Shown here piece after piece: positions 50,701 through 61,859 of a stretch of 64,000 nucleotides of DNA. Position 1 is the first letter of the stretch. The number at the start of each line of letters is the position of its first letter. The translations under genes and the position numbers were made by a program. Where the stretch lies: assembly GCF_001949145.1 (NCBI RefSeq), contig NW_019091482.1, positions 322,116 through 386,115 on the forward strand, written 5' to 3'. The notes below the pieces were generated by a model. That model saw nothing but the letters and a program-made list of their open reading frames with translations, ran no database searches and was not told the DNA's origin. Source of the stretch: Acanthaster planci. Lineage: Eukaryota; Echinodermata; Asteroidea; Valvatida; Acanthasteridae.

Positions 50701-53700
50701 TTCACCCTTCCACATTCCCGTTGCATCTTTTCAAAGTGGGGACTATTGTGAAGCTGGTGATTATGATGCAAATTCGGTCTTTTCATTTCTGGGCTACGCA
50801 CAAAGACCAATTACCACATATACAAGAGCCATGGTCGCCTTCTTTCACCGTGTTCGCTAGAGCGTGGGCCGAGAATAATAGCTGAAAAGTGGGCTGAGGA
50901 TCTCAATTTTTACAGCGTGTCTAGCCGCCTCCCAGCACGAGGGGGTTAATAAGAAATCCCTGTTTAGTCTGCTCAATGCAGTCAACGTTTTCTATCATCT
51001 TGGTGAGGGGCAGTCAATGTGCATACTATTATATGTTAAGTATGTTGTGTTCAGATCTGTTTGATTATAATGTTACAGAAACAATGCTGAATTTTAAGGC
51101 TGGCAAGCTCTTCACATTTGTTCCACAGTGTGCGGGAAACTTCTTCATAATTTCAAAGATTCATTGTTGTAAACTGTGAATGAGAAATTTGTTTTGGTGG
51201 GGCTGATTAAAATTTTTGCAGGGCGGTCCATCCTGTGCAGAGACCACTGATAAGTTTACCATTTTAAGCATTAAATTTGCTCGATGCCATAACTTGGGGA
51301 GACAATTTAAAAAAAAAAATAAATAAAAATTAAGAAATAAATGGGATTTATAGAAACATAAAACCTCACTCTCAAAATGTCATAAAAATCGGCATGGATG
51401 TGGCTGTTTCAAATGAAGGCAGTGCTTTGTCATTTAGAAAAGCTGTTCAATTATCCGGAAAGAGCATCCTAAAAACTCCTCCCCAAAAACACTGGATCTG
51501 TTCCAACAGTCCTTCCTCACATCAGAGAGGAAACCCAAACCTTCTGGATTTACACACCTTCCACATCGGGTAGCCTTCATAGAGATGGAAACGCCCTTTC
51601 ATACACATGACTGTTTTCCCCTTCAGTCTGCCCAACACAAACTGGCCATGGTGACCCTTGACTGTTGATAAATCGTAAACATCAGCAAAGTTACAGTAAC
51701 AAACATCTACGACAGAAACTTCCAAAATAAATGTGCAAAAGCCTACACAGGTCATTTTATGTCGGAAATATCGATGAAATTGAATTTAAACCATTTTTAT
51801 TTGTTATGCAGGTACATGTAATTTGCATTACTTATTCGTAACTCTTGGAAATTACATGTAAAGTACTGGCATGTGTTCTGCATGGAAATATGTGTGTCTG
51901 ATACACGAAAAAAATGGACCCAAGTTTTGTTGAATGTCCCACATGCATGGTGACCCATGTATATGTATGTATGTATGTGGGCACGTAATTGACAGCACAA
52001 TTTTAACCAAACTCAGCTCATGAATTCAGATAATACGCAGTCCACTGGTCCAGTGGAAGGAATGTGCGCCATGCAGGCCCTTGCCGTGAGTTTAAAACTG
52101 ACTCTCAACCATGTGGCGTACCTGTGCTGACAGGAAAATGAGGAATGTCCGTGTAGGGTATGGTGGTTTTGTCTTCAAGGACATCAGCAAGACCACCGAG
52201 GCCAGTGCCACAGATGATTCCCACAGTGGGTATGTGGGGAGATCGATCCTGAATCAGTTTGGCAAAGCCCTCCAATTCACTGTAGGTGTACCTGTGTATA
52301 AGGAAAAACATACATAAATAGTCACACACTGTGTCCGGTTGAGTAGGTATTACTTGCTCAAAACAGCATTGTGGCATGTTGCATGTATGTATATGCACTT
52401 TACCAATTCATATCCAAGGCACTTTCTGAAATTTCTGGTTCTGATCCTACACAATGTAAATAAATACTAATTCTACATGCACATGTACTTGGGCACGCAG
52501 CAAAAACTGGAACCAGTGTCGAGAGTACAGGCACATGCACAGGGGTGTATTCATAAAAGGGCTTGATGAGAAATGTTGAGCAGTCCAGGAAGACTTTGTT
52601 ACATATCCTGACGTGACGTGACGTGACACGACTATGTTCAGGGCTTCATTTTAATAAATACGAGGACAGCTAAAAATTGCCCTCCTTAATTCACTTTGTT
52701 GATTTAAGGAGAGCGATTACAAATTGCTCTCCTTAAATCAACAAGGTGAATTAAGGGGAGCGATTTGCTCTCGCGAACAAAACCAAGTTAATGTAAACAT
52801 ACTCAATAAAATAAACACAACTTAACTTCTTTTACTAAGTTCAATGAGTTAATGCACCTGTCAATTGTAATCCCGGCCCAGGAACTTTCGAAAATGTAGT
52901 GGGCATGTACCCGGGGATGTCCAAAAAAAAAGTGCCCCGCCAGCATTGTCGCCACTTTCTATGGACTGCTAAATGATTAAAACATGTGTAATTTAATCTT
53001 TCAACCAAGTACATGTAGCACTGGTTACGTGTCTTTTGTTTTGGCGATACATTTCAAATCATTGGTTATCTTCTAGATCAATCTTCAATAAACGAATGAA
53101 GTGTTGTGATAATAATTGTCTCATGTGCTGGCACTGGCCATGGCCACATGTAAATAACGAGTGTTTCAATTGGTCAATTGGTCTCCACACAGCACATAAC
53201 AAATTTTACTATTGGATGAATTTCCATTATTATTTCCGAGAAGTCCGCAAAGAAAGATTGTAGCGATTTGGGTCGTTGGCCCCCTGATTCCGGTACTTCA
53301 GATATGCGGACGAATGTTTCGCCAAAGTTTGGGATAATTATAGCAGCTGCCCCTTGCTTTGCTTTATTTTGGTGGCATTTTACCTGCACTTATGGCAACC
53401 GACTCGATGTCATCTTAGCAATGACCCGGAAGAGTAGGGGACTTTTAGAAATTAATGAAAGTTATTAGTTATTTATTTTTAGTTGTACGGTTGTTGCGAC
53501 ACAACCCCGCATGCTGGGGCAGGGATGGTGCGGGAAATGGTCACAACTTGAATGCCCAGCTGGCGAATACAAAAAAAGGTGCCCCGCCCTGGCCGGGCAA
53601 ATTACGGGGACATGGCCGGGACTATCACGATGGCCCTGTTTTATCTGCCCCGCTAAGTCCCCGCTAGTCCCGGGTCCCCTGGTGCCGGGATTAAAATTGA

Positions 53701-56700
53701 CAAGTGCATAACTTGACTAGTCTCCTCACTCGCCGACAATCCATTTCACCGCTACAGGGGCTTTGAATTTACTGCACATGTGCATCCTTTCTTTTTGGTA
53801 TTTTAAAACACGTCCACTGCAGAGTGTATTCATCATTCCTTCCTGCGCTCACAATACTACTTCGACCAGTGCATTTTCGTATAAAACACCGGGCACATTA
53901 CCTGCCAGAGACTTTTTTCTTTCCGGTGGCATACTTTCTGTTCTCGACAAGCAAACATTGTTCTCGCGCTCGAACCGCACGAACACGCAACAGGATCACA
54001 CACCATCCGCAAGCCACTACAGGGTTTTTCACAAACTCACTTCTGCTGTTCACAAACGGCCGAGAACATCACGGTAGCGCCTGAACTCGACACGTTCTGG
54101 GAGAGAGGTCGGCCGGGCGCGGCCACGTGCGTCCATGGAATTCCACAGGCCCGCCCACATGTGCCATCATGTTTGTGTGTTGCGATGCAGGATTCATCAA
54201 GCACGCGTGCACAACTCAAAGACTTTGATCACCAGCACGTGTTTTAATACATTCAATTTGGGGACTCTTTTGCTACTGTTGACCCAACGAGATTCAAGGG
54301 GCTTGTCATAAATCAACATCTGCTGGTTTGAAAAAACCATGCATTCCTTAAATTTTTAAGGAGCACTTTTTTTGCTCTCCTTGGAAAACATTAAGGAGCG
54401 CGGATGAGCGCGAGCGCAATCGCGCTCCTTTCAAATGAAGCCCTGTATGTTGTGTGAAACATTCCGAGGTCTCTTTGGGATTTCAGGTTAGTTTGTGCAC
54501 AATTGTTGAGTCATATATCCTGCAAATTATACACTGGTGCCAGAACATGACAGGATATTCAGATAACTTCTTATAATCACCAGGATAAATTCCCAAACAT
54601 ACATCTACCTGCACATGTACGGTACATTTCATGATGTGGCACGGTACATGTGTGTATCAGTCATGAAGTTCCTCTTTTTAGATGTGCCGGTATTTCAACG
54701 TATCAATTACACTTTTGCAAAAATGTTTCCTAGTACATCTGTACCATAATGACACTAAATAAACTACACTTCAATCAGCTTTTTTGTCATTATATTTATG
54801 GGGGGCATGTGGCCTGTGGTTAGGGTTTGTACATACACCATGTACACACCTGTACATGTGTATGTTGTCTGTCTGTCCATAGGTACAAAAGCATTTGCTT
54901 AACCAAACACCTAAATGTTGTCATTTTCTTCTTAATGTTACGTAACAATGATACTATCCATGATATTTATATTTATCTGTGACAAATGTACATTTGTGTA
55001 TCTAATTTGTGTCCACAATGACAACATTGAATAAATGTCCTCCTCTAGAACACTGTACATGTAGCTTCTGAACACAGGGTCAAGGGTTCGAATCCAGCAG
55101 GTGGCAGCATATGTTGTGATCTTGGGCAAGTCACTTTACCCCTACATGTATATGTACCGTATGCGCTTTTCTACACACAGGAGTAATTTGTACAGGTGAG
55201 GGCAGATACATGTATATGTACGGTTATGTTTAGCCATTCCGGGCCTTGTTTGCAATGACGGCATCAAGCTAGTATACTCCTCAGGGAGCTGAGATGGTTT
55301 CAGGAATGTTCAGATGATGTGAGCCCAAAGTGCATGTTTAACATGGATAATGATGGTATATCGGCACCTTTGAGTGGCAGCTATTTACTGTTAGAACTTC
55401 GATACTGTGCGCCGTATAAATGCTTTGATTGGATATTATTATTATATAACAATATTAAATGCAACAAATATTTTCAGCTCTCTGATACTTGTTTTTTTTT
55501 GGGGGGGGAAAGGACGGAAGGATTCAAAATTGTATTGGAAGTCCTCCAATTCTATCACACAGCATACGAGTAAAGTTAAGGAGCTCAAGTGTTGCAAGCT
55601 TAATATACCGGTATATCAGTCCATTTGGCCCACATCATTACATTTGATCCCACTAATGTCCATGCAGTCTGAAATTGAAAGAAAAAACATGACCTGCCAT
55701 AGCTGCAGCTGCCAGAAGCTCAGTGGCCAAATTGGCAGCGCTCTTGACCACTCACAAAAGAACTGATTTACATGTAAGTTACTATACATAAGCAGCCTTG
55801 AGCTGAACTTTCCATTGCAGGGTAATATGTACAGCATAGAAATTCACTTGTAGTACTGTAGACAGTGTCATCAACTGTATCCATGGCTTTAAATTTTGGA
55901 GGTCACTGGGGTACTGCACATAATAGGCACAGTGTATTTTGTCCACAGTGTCCACAATTGCATCTGGCCTGTCCATTTACCTTGTACATTGTACACCTAC
56001 ATATACAATGTAAATGCACACAGCTAACAGTACCCTCACCAGGATCTTATTCCAGGTACAATGTACATGTACATGTCCATCTACACACATGTAGCCTACC
56101 AGTGGCGGCACCAGACCTCGGTGGCTGTGGGTGCGAGTGAGCAGGGGCAAGGCAGAATCGCTGGGGTGCAAATGATCCTTCATTTTTTCTGGGTTATGAG
56201 GAGGAGGCATAAAAACAAAGGTTGATCGCCCTGTGGTAATATGTGGCGAAAGTTTTGTGGGCGCAAACATGGGCACAAGCTGCTTTGCAGTGGGTGTGTG
56301 CCTTTGCACCCACATGTCACCACGTAGATCCGCCACTGTAGCCTACCCTGTGAGCTTCAAATGGGTATGGTTATGAGAGGATTGGGTTTATAATTCTTCA
56401 GGCGAGGGAGAGTGAAGTTAATTGTGTTTACTGTTGGCAGTAGGGTTAACTGCTTTCACTTCAGATGAATGTCCATTATTCCTCAGTAGTCGTAAAAACC
56501 AATGAAATGCACGAATCACATCCAATCACTAGCAACTGACCACGCCCCTTAGACAACCCTATGGAAATCTGTACATTGAATTTTGTTTCGGATTGTCCCA
56601 TGTCCAGTTTGTATTGGACAATAGTCAAGCTGCATACATGTACCTAAATGGTCAGTAAACATCATATGAGCCATATCCAAAATGTACATACTTCATGCAA

Positions 56701-59700
56701 TGAAAGAATTTGAATTTACGGAAAGCATTAATTGTTTTGGAGATGAAGATACCGGTACTTAATATTCATATTCTCCTCCAGGCCTTGATCATTATGAAAT
56801 TTAAATGAGTCCACAAAAATTGTTCAAGTTCAGCCATATGGATGTACCGGTACATGTACATGTAAGGTGTTACAGGTATGTGTACATGTAATTGTGACAT
56901 ACAATAACATCTGGTTTTACACAGTGCTGGATATAATTAAGAGAAAATCTCCATACATTTTTCCCTCCCGTCCCCTAAAATCCTCCATACAATTGAGCAA
57001 TATTAAACTTTTCTCTTGGTAGGTACCAATACATGTACAAGTTGAATAGGTGCCCAGGGACCACAGAAATTATACAGAATCTTGTTTTTTTTTTACGGAT
57101 CATCATCTGCTTATCCAATCTTGTCCCCCCAAATGACCTACATTGTAAGCACTGTAAACCATTGAAGCCATCATATAAAATATTTTAAGTTCCAAGACTT
57201 TGGTCGCCCCTCTAGAAAAACAGACATCTTGTGTACTCGTACATGGAAAGCATGTCAATTCAAACAAAACTTGACCCAATAAAGATAGAAAAATATCGGC
57301 CACACACATGATACACTGTTTACATGTACGGTACATGTACCGTCTATTGCTGCCAGATATGAGACAAACTTTGGATTGTTAGAGGGCTATATAAGTTAAT
57401 AGGGGGATATTTACATGTATTTGACTGCCCAAATGAAGTATACTGTACACTGCACACACAAAAGAATAACTAGACTGCAAGAGGGTGCAGTTGGGAACTA
57501 GCACAGGAATGCAAACTACAGTATGAGTGTTTCTTCAGCTAGGATGTACATGTACCATGTACATGTACAGTACATATGTGAACATGACAGGGGTAATAAG
57601 GGTTGGAGTGTAATAAGCCTTTTGCGAGTTACATTTGAATAAAATCTGGTAGTCAGAGTTCTTTAAATTCCCGTGAAAAAAATATTTGAATTCTCCATAC
57701 TAAAGACACTGTTGAACTACATGTACATGTATACCTCGTGATTTGGAACAATGCTATGTTACATACGAGGAGATGCGTTGCACCAATACACTGTTTTCAA
57801 TGGATAAGAAGGGCACAAAGGAACCAGTCTATTCCAGAGGTGGTGGTCGCTATGCAAAAGTTTTCCCTGAATCACGAGCTACAGTATAGCAAAAGTGTCT
57901 TTAGTCTGGGGAATTCAAATTGTTGTTACGTGCAATCAGATAGCTCAGTGTACCAGATTTTATTCACATATAACTCACAAAAGGCTTAAGGAGCTTTTCC
58001 AAATGCATGTTAAACATTTGCGCCAAGCATCAGCAAAAATTGCTCTCAGGGCAATTTAGACGGGCAAATGCAACGCATACATGTACATGTATGTTACAAA
58101 TGTATGTTAACATGGTTAATGGAGTAAATTTTTTTGTCTGTGAAAGTGAAACGCATGAAACCATCATGTACGCAAAGCACACCAAAAACATATGGAAAGA
58201 CGACTTCACTGCAACAACCAGCTTGGCCGATATCCCTAAAACACTGAGTCAAACGTTGATTGCTTTGCAGTGTATCCCTTCACAGAGTGCCAAAAATGAC
58301 TTTTGATTGCTTTGAATTCAGACCTGCAACTAAACAATGTATCACTTCACTTGATCTACATGTACCAACAAACCTCTATGTGTAACTCTCACTTTGCCTA
58401 CAGTTTGTATGGGCAGCCAAAGTTTGCATAAAAATCACCCTTCAGTTGGTTTTCCATTTACCTCAAACTCGTTCAAAATGTACATTTGTCCCATTAATTT
58501 TTAGAGTGGTTGAAGTTTCATTTAGCATTCTGTAGCACGTGCATTCTTTTCTGGTGTTTTGATAGCTGTGTGGGATTTTTACCGCTTTGTGAAATCTCTT
58601 ATTTTTGCACTGACGGCAGGAAAAACATGACTGTGACGTAAATAGAGCAAAGCCCATTGCTTTGGGAAAATTCCAATGATTATCAAGCCCCAATGAAAAT
58701 AACAGGGTCTTTGCTGTGCCTTCCTAAGTCCTGCAAAATCATCAGAAACATTTGAAAGGATTTAAGTTAGAAGGGTAATGGGTGATCCTACATTATTGCT
58801 CTCTAAATGACCTACCAGTATGGTCTTTTCAGTTTGCTTGTGCTTTTTCATGAACAAAATAAAATGCCAAATTCCTTCCTGGTGAATGTCCATGCATGTT
58901 ACAGTGTATGTGACTTTCCAATGGCTGCACAATTACTATAGAAGTAAGACTTCTCCATCCACAAGTTACAATACACTTCTGCCTCACACGATGCCCCTTG
59001 CCCACCCCAAATTAAAAAGAAAATAATATCACGGACACTACATGTATCTGCTCAACAGGTCAGGAATTGAAATCCTGTTTCAAGCAAAATCAAAATAACG
59101 CAAATTTCAATTTTGAATGAATCAGAGTAAGGAAAGCGACTCTCTTTTTACTGATTGTTCTTTTTTCAAGATGGGGAGATTGAAAAAAAAAATCTAAGAT
59201 ATTAACATTACTTGAGCTACATTGTTCATGTAGTAACATAGCCACATAACACATACTGGACTTCAATACCGCATGTCCCTACATGTCCATGTATGTACTG
59301 TATCACTGTGCATGCATACATTTTTCAAATAGTGCTGCTGTTGCAAGTGGGAGTGGGTGATATGACACTTGTGTATATTTATTATTTGGTTAGCTTGGAA
59401 TTCTAAGGTGCTTTTAAGACAAAAAATCTAACATATTCAGAAGCACTGGCTGTACACGTGTGCAGTAGTGGGCAACATGAAATTTATATTTCATTTGACT
59501 TCTTACAGGTGGGCGTTTCATGTCCAAATAATTACTCTGTTTGATTTCTTGTACGTGCAACTTGTAACAGAGAACATGCCTGAAATCTAACGGTGGTGTA
59601 CATGCACACTAACTTGGTGGTACGGTAATAATTAGGCCAAACCCAAAAAATAGCTGTGTTTCCGGTTACCCGACCCAACCTAGAAAATCACGCAGAACCT

Positions 59701-61641
59701 ATATCTTTCTATTAGACAAATCAATAAAATATAATACTTATGGTGCCTTGCCCTGAGCCTATAATTTTGTGTACATCGTCCTGTACATTGCATTGTTTTA
59801 ATTATTTTTGCATGAGATGGATGGCTCTTGTGTGTTTGTAATTTTAACAACCAGCTGCTTTACTACTCAATCACAGCGCTGATATGTAATATTGACGTGC
59901 ACATGTACAGTATTAATTTGACATGGACTTAGTACCTGTTTCAAATATACGCCCACCCCAAAAAATTTACAGACCATCATCCGACCCTAATTTTTTGGGG
60001 CTATAAAAATTTAGAGTAAAAAAAAAATTTACCCAACCAACCACCTTAATTCATTTTTCAGTAACAGGAAACACAACTAATTTTTTGTTTGGCCTTATAA
60101 AAGGGAAAGTATTTACGGAGAATGCGGTTCTAGCTAGACAGAAAGAGGAACTGAGCTGTTGACTGGTTGACATGTTAATTTGGTTTTGGCCCTCACACAG
60201 GTTCAACTCATACACTGACCATTTTGTCGGCACTAAACTATGGCTTCATTTTGATCAGATACTATTATAAACTGAAGCACTTCAACAAAACTGACGCCTC
60301 TCTTTATTTCTCATTTGAAGGACTGCATTTTTCATAGTCTAGGACAATGGGTAGGAACGAAGAAACATAAAATTTGCCTGTTATTAAACTGTCACTGCAC
60401 TGGACCTTGTTTAGTAGGGGCATACATGTACATACGTAAGACACGCTCTTATAGGAGAAAATTGGTGGTGTTCTGTACTGTCTTTCATAGCAGTGATGCC
60501 AACCTTTAGTGGAATCCGGTGAAATCACTTCTCTTTAGGCCTATGATCTTTCCACAGGATTTCAACATTAGCTATTTTAGTGGAGTACGAGGCCAGTTAA
60601 AATTCTTTTTTAGAAGCTCACACTGTTGAGAATGAAAAGCGAGTTTATCCAATCTTACAAAAGCCAGCTTCTTCACTTCCAAAGTGAGAAGTAAATTGTT
60701 GGGCAAAAGGAAACAGTTCCATATACAAACATCACTAACTTTCCCTTAAAATGCTACAACAGCCATTAGAAAGTGATAACATGTCCTAAAAAGTGAAATT
60801 TAGCTGGAAGAATTCCCAAACATTTACTTAGAAAACACTTAGGTTTTTCAACTTCCAGCACTGTAAGGTTTATACAAACCAACAGCCATGTACATTGTAC
60901 AAACTCCCATAAACACAATTTGGCTGTTTTGATTGTGTCAACTTACTCTTTCATCACAGCTATTTTTGCAACCAATTTCAAACCTTACCTTACAGTTCTG
61001 GAAGTAGGTTTTTTCAGGCAAGTCTCAGTCACAGGTTTGTGCAAAAAAGCATCAAGTTTTGTCCGTACATGGAACTCGTTCCAGGCAAAATACCAGTCTT
61101 CTAACTTTATATTTATTATTATTCTTAAAAAAAATATTGCAGGGATTAAATCCGTTAACTACGTACATTTTGGTCACAGTGCCAGGACCATTAAAGCCAG
61201 TCTATTCTTGTATGAATAACTTGGACTCTACGAATCGCCTTTTTAAAAATTTGGACGTGTTTAAAAAGGCAATTTGTAGACTCCAAGTTACTCGGACTAT
61301 GTCTATTCAATCATGTACTGTACTGTAGGCCTAGGGCTACTTCTGTAAGTGTAACTGTCTAGTCATTCCACACACAGTGCGTTTCTCAGAAGATTGCGTG
61401 GATGTGTCTTGGAAGACATTCTGCTGACCAAACCATTCAGATTCAGAACTGTCGCCTTTCATGCTCAAACTTTGTGAGGTCAGACTGGGCCTAGTCAATT
61501 ATTGCTAGTATTAGAAAACTGAACGTAATAAAATGGACAGAAATTAACAACGTGTTCCCTTTCCTTCTATCTGAGGTAAGCTCTTTACTTTAAATGCTAT
61601 TGCTAGTCTTACATTGGCATTCCATTAGGGGTTGTCGCCAT
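41580..61641 (-). CDS. PNP: Purine nucleoside phosphorylase, 6 coding exons
   Basis: Exons (minus strand) 61613-61641, 52122-52291, 51558-51661, 47245-47420, 43130-43317, 41580-41791 total 879 nt, 292 residues plus stop; the human enzyme has 289. It performs phosphorolysis of inosine and guanosine to base plus ribose 1-phosphate in purine salvage; family members are cytosolic homotrimers. Visible motifs: CGTGLGG 37-43 (phosphate loop), [10 protein letters not shown] 89-98 (R90, H92), TNAAGG 120-125, GGPSFES 202-208 (E207 for the purine), GMST 223-226, TNK 247-249 (N248), NH 263-264. E207 with N248 is the 6-oxopurine-specific pair. Odd points: the phosphate-loop residue usually Ser is Thr39, and one residue is missing just before AD-VVG (219-223) relative to human. 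Intron positions resemble those of vertebrate PNP, including a tiny first coding exon. Confidence 0.95.
42644..42817. mobile_element. 174-bp MITE with CAGGG ends and 6-bp target duplication
   Basis: The left end is CAGGGGTGAGATT and the right end AATCTCACCCCCG, inverted copies but for one base. The flanks are CTACGT at 42638-42643 and at 42818-42823. The interior is rich in AGCTGAAAA-type repeats. It lies in PNP intron 5 and has no coding capacity. Confidence 0.75.
43130..43317 (-). CDS. PNP: PNP coding exon 5
   Basis: The acceptor is TGTGTGTAG and the donor G|GTAAGAG. It encodes [28 protein letters not shown] and FADVVG. It carries the key purine-binding glutamate E207. The helix before ADVVG is one residue shorter than in human PNP, where the text reads LGADAVG. 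Confidence 0.95.
43802..43909. other. Assembly gap (108 N) in PNP intron 4
   Basis: AGTACTTTTT before the gap and GGAAAGTACT with GAGTACTTTTC after it suggest a palindromic element around the gap. Confidence 0.97.
44000..47240. other. PNP: PNP intron 4, unassigned
   Basis: AT-rich and CpG-poor, with ACATGTAC motifs. No nested gene or mobile-element protein recognised. Confidence 0.5.
47245..47420 (-). CDS. PNP: PNP coding exon 4
   Basis: The acceptor is GTCCTAAAG and the donor CA|GTAAGT. It encodes [20 protein letters not shown], the [10 protein letters not shown] strand and [10 protein letters not shown]121 and A122 match the human phosphate and base contacts. It ends in phase 2. Confidence 0.95.
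47430..49660. other. PNP: PNP intron 3, first part, unassigned
   Basis: No exon-like sequence was found; ACATGTAC motifs are frequent. Confidence 0.5.
49670..49948. mobile_element. 279-bp hAT-like MITE with 8-bp target duplication
   Basis: The ends are CAGTGGTGTATGG and, reversed, CAGTAGCGTATCC. CCACTGGG flanks it at 49662-49669 and 49949-49956. The 8-bp duplication and CAGTG ends fit the hAT superfamily. In PNP intron 3. Confidence 0.75.
51558..51661 (-). CDS. PNP: PNP coding exon 3
   Basis: The acceptor is TTATCAACAG and the donor AAG|GTGTGT. It encodes [11 protein letters not shown] and [15 protein letters not shown], containing the phosphate-binding arginine R90 and the histidine H92. 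Ends in phase 0. Confidence 0.95.
52122..52291 (-). CDS. PNP: PNP coding exon 2
   Basis: The acceptor is CTTATACACAG and the donor CACAG|GTACGC. It encodes YTYSELEGF..., [14 protein letters not shown] and IPHFPVST: the N-terminal helix, the phosphate-binding loop and the strand before the histidine loop. It ends in phase 1. Confidence 0.95.
52639..54445. mobile_element. 1.8-kb non-autonomous DNA transposon, CAGGG ends, 6-bp target duplication
   Basis: The left end CAGGGCTTCATTTTAA and the right end TTTCAAATGAAGCCCTG are inverted copies. TATGTT flanks it at 52633-52638 and 54446-54451. Both subterminal regions carry AAGGAGNGC-type repeats. A near-perfect hairpin is at 52684-52756. The interior has no transposase-like frame. 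From about 53.8 to 54.4 kb it is rich in CpG. It sits in PNP intron 1. Superfamily: the ends recall hAT; the 6-bp duplication is shorter than the classical 8. Confidence 0.75.
52684..52756. repeat. 31-bp-arm hairpin
   Basis: The arms (CCTTAATTCACTTTGTTGAT... and its inverse) differ at one base across 31 bp, with an 11-bp loop GATTACAAATT. It lies inside the transposon at its left subterminal end. Confidence 0.9.
55035..55145 (+). mobile_element. tRNA-type SINE fragment
   Basis: GGGTTCGAATCC is a good B box, followed by CTTGGGCAAGTCACTTTACC, the tail motif shared by many animal SINEs and their partner LINEs. The A-box half is eroded. In PNP intron 1. Confidence 0.5.
56100..56338. mobile_element. 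239-bp hAT-like MITE with perfect 8-bp target duplication
   Basis: The ends are CAGTGGCGG and CCGCCACTG. TAGCCTAC flanks it at 56092-56099 and 56339-56346. The long open frame crossing it on the minus strand is fortuitous. In PNP intron 1. Confidence 0.82.
57540..57577. repeat. ACATGTAC-rich palindromic cluster
   Basis: GATGTACATGTACCATGTAC is followed at once by a second ATGTACAG run. Similar TACATGTA runs recur throughout 45-63 kb. Confidence 0.7.
58058..58200 (+). repeat. Dispersed repeat family D, copy 2
   Basis: Counterpart of 35885-36000: ATGCAACGCATACATGT, TTTTTTTGTCTGTGAAAGTG, AAACGCATGAAA, ACATATGGAAAGA. The translated frames also keep an NATH and an ESET motif, so an old coding or structured origin cannot be excluded. 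Confidence 0.55.
59635..60094. mobile_element. 460-bp Harbinger-like non-autonomous element
   Basis: The left end reads GGCCAAACCCAAAAAATAGC with TGTGTTTCCGGTTAC. The right end, reversed, reads GGCCAAACAAAAAATTAG with TTGTGTTTCCTGTTAC. TTA flanks both sides (59632-59634, 60095-60097). A 3-bp TTA duplication and GG-starting ends fit PIF/Harbinger. In PNP intron 1. Confidence 0.65.
60841..61014. repeat. Imperfect inverted-repeat element
   Basis: ACTTCCAGCACTGTAAGG on the left faces ACTTCCAGAACTGTAAGG read on the other strand on the right, about 100 bp apart. Confidence 0.5.
61217..61290. repeat. Foldback hairpin
   Basis: TAACTTGGACTCTACGAATC and the inverse copy TAACTTGGAGTCTACAAATT continue into GCCTTTTTAAA on both arms: 31-bp arms with three mismatches and a 12-bp spacer. 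Confidence 0.75.
61613..61641 (-). CDS. PNP: PNP coding exon 1
   Basis: 29 nt: MATTPNGMP plus two bases of the next codon, donor AT|GTAAGA. The start codon sits in an excellent Kozak context (ACCATGG). The two-base overhang completes ATG with the first base of exon 2, giving MYTYSELE, parallel to the short first exon of vertebrate PNP. No other upstream candidate was found. The choice rests on phase, Kozak context and the adjacent CpG-rich promoter-like DNA. Confidence 0.75.
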
Positions 61642-61850
61642 GGTACTGACGTATTGTTTAGCCTGCAGGTGTATATTGACTGCTGCTTCGTCGCGTAGGT
61701 CTACTGTTGTTGTGTTGATGGGTCTTCTGGTCTTGGGCTTCCGACACCGCGTTTCGAGATCGATTCCACAATTTGTCTCTACGACGAAAAACCTAAAATA
61801 TCGTATTACGATACGATGAGACGTGCTCTTTGTTCACAAGCAGAAGACAA
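61642..61850 (-). promoter_or_regulatory. PNP: Probable CpG-rich, TATA-less PNP promoter and 5' UTR
   Basis: CpG dinucleotides become dense immediately upstream of the PNP start codon (for example GTCGCG, CGACGACG, TCGAGATCG), after 25 kb in which they are sparse. No TATA box is seen on the minus strand. This is the usual look of a housekeeping promoter in a methylated-gene-body genome. The start site is not located. Confidence 0.4.
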
Positions 61851-61859
61851 ACTAGCATC

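Noticed and set aside
50556-50885. 109-codon open frame in PNP intron 3
   Set aside because: No motif; interior of a repeat-like stretch (GACGACGG... start, AGCACGAGG end).
55977-56336. 119-codon minus-strand open frame
   Set aside because: It coincides with the hAT-like MITE 56100-56338 and flanking repeats; no protein motif.
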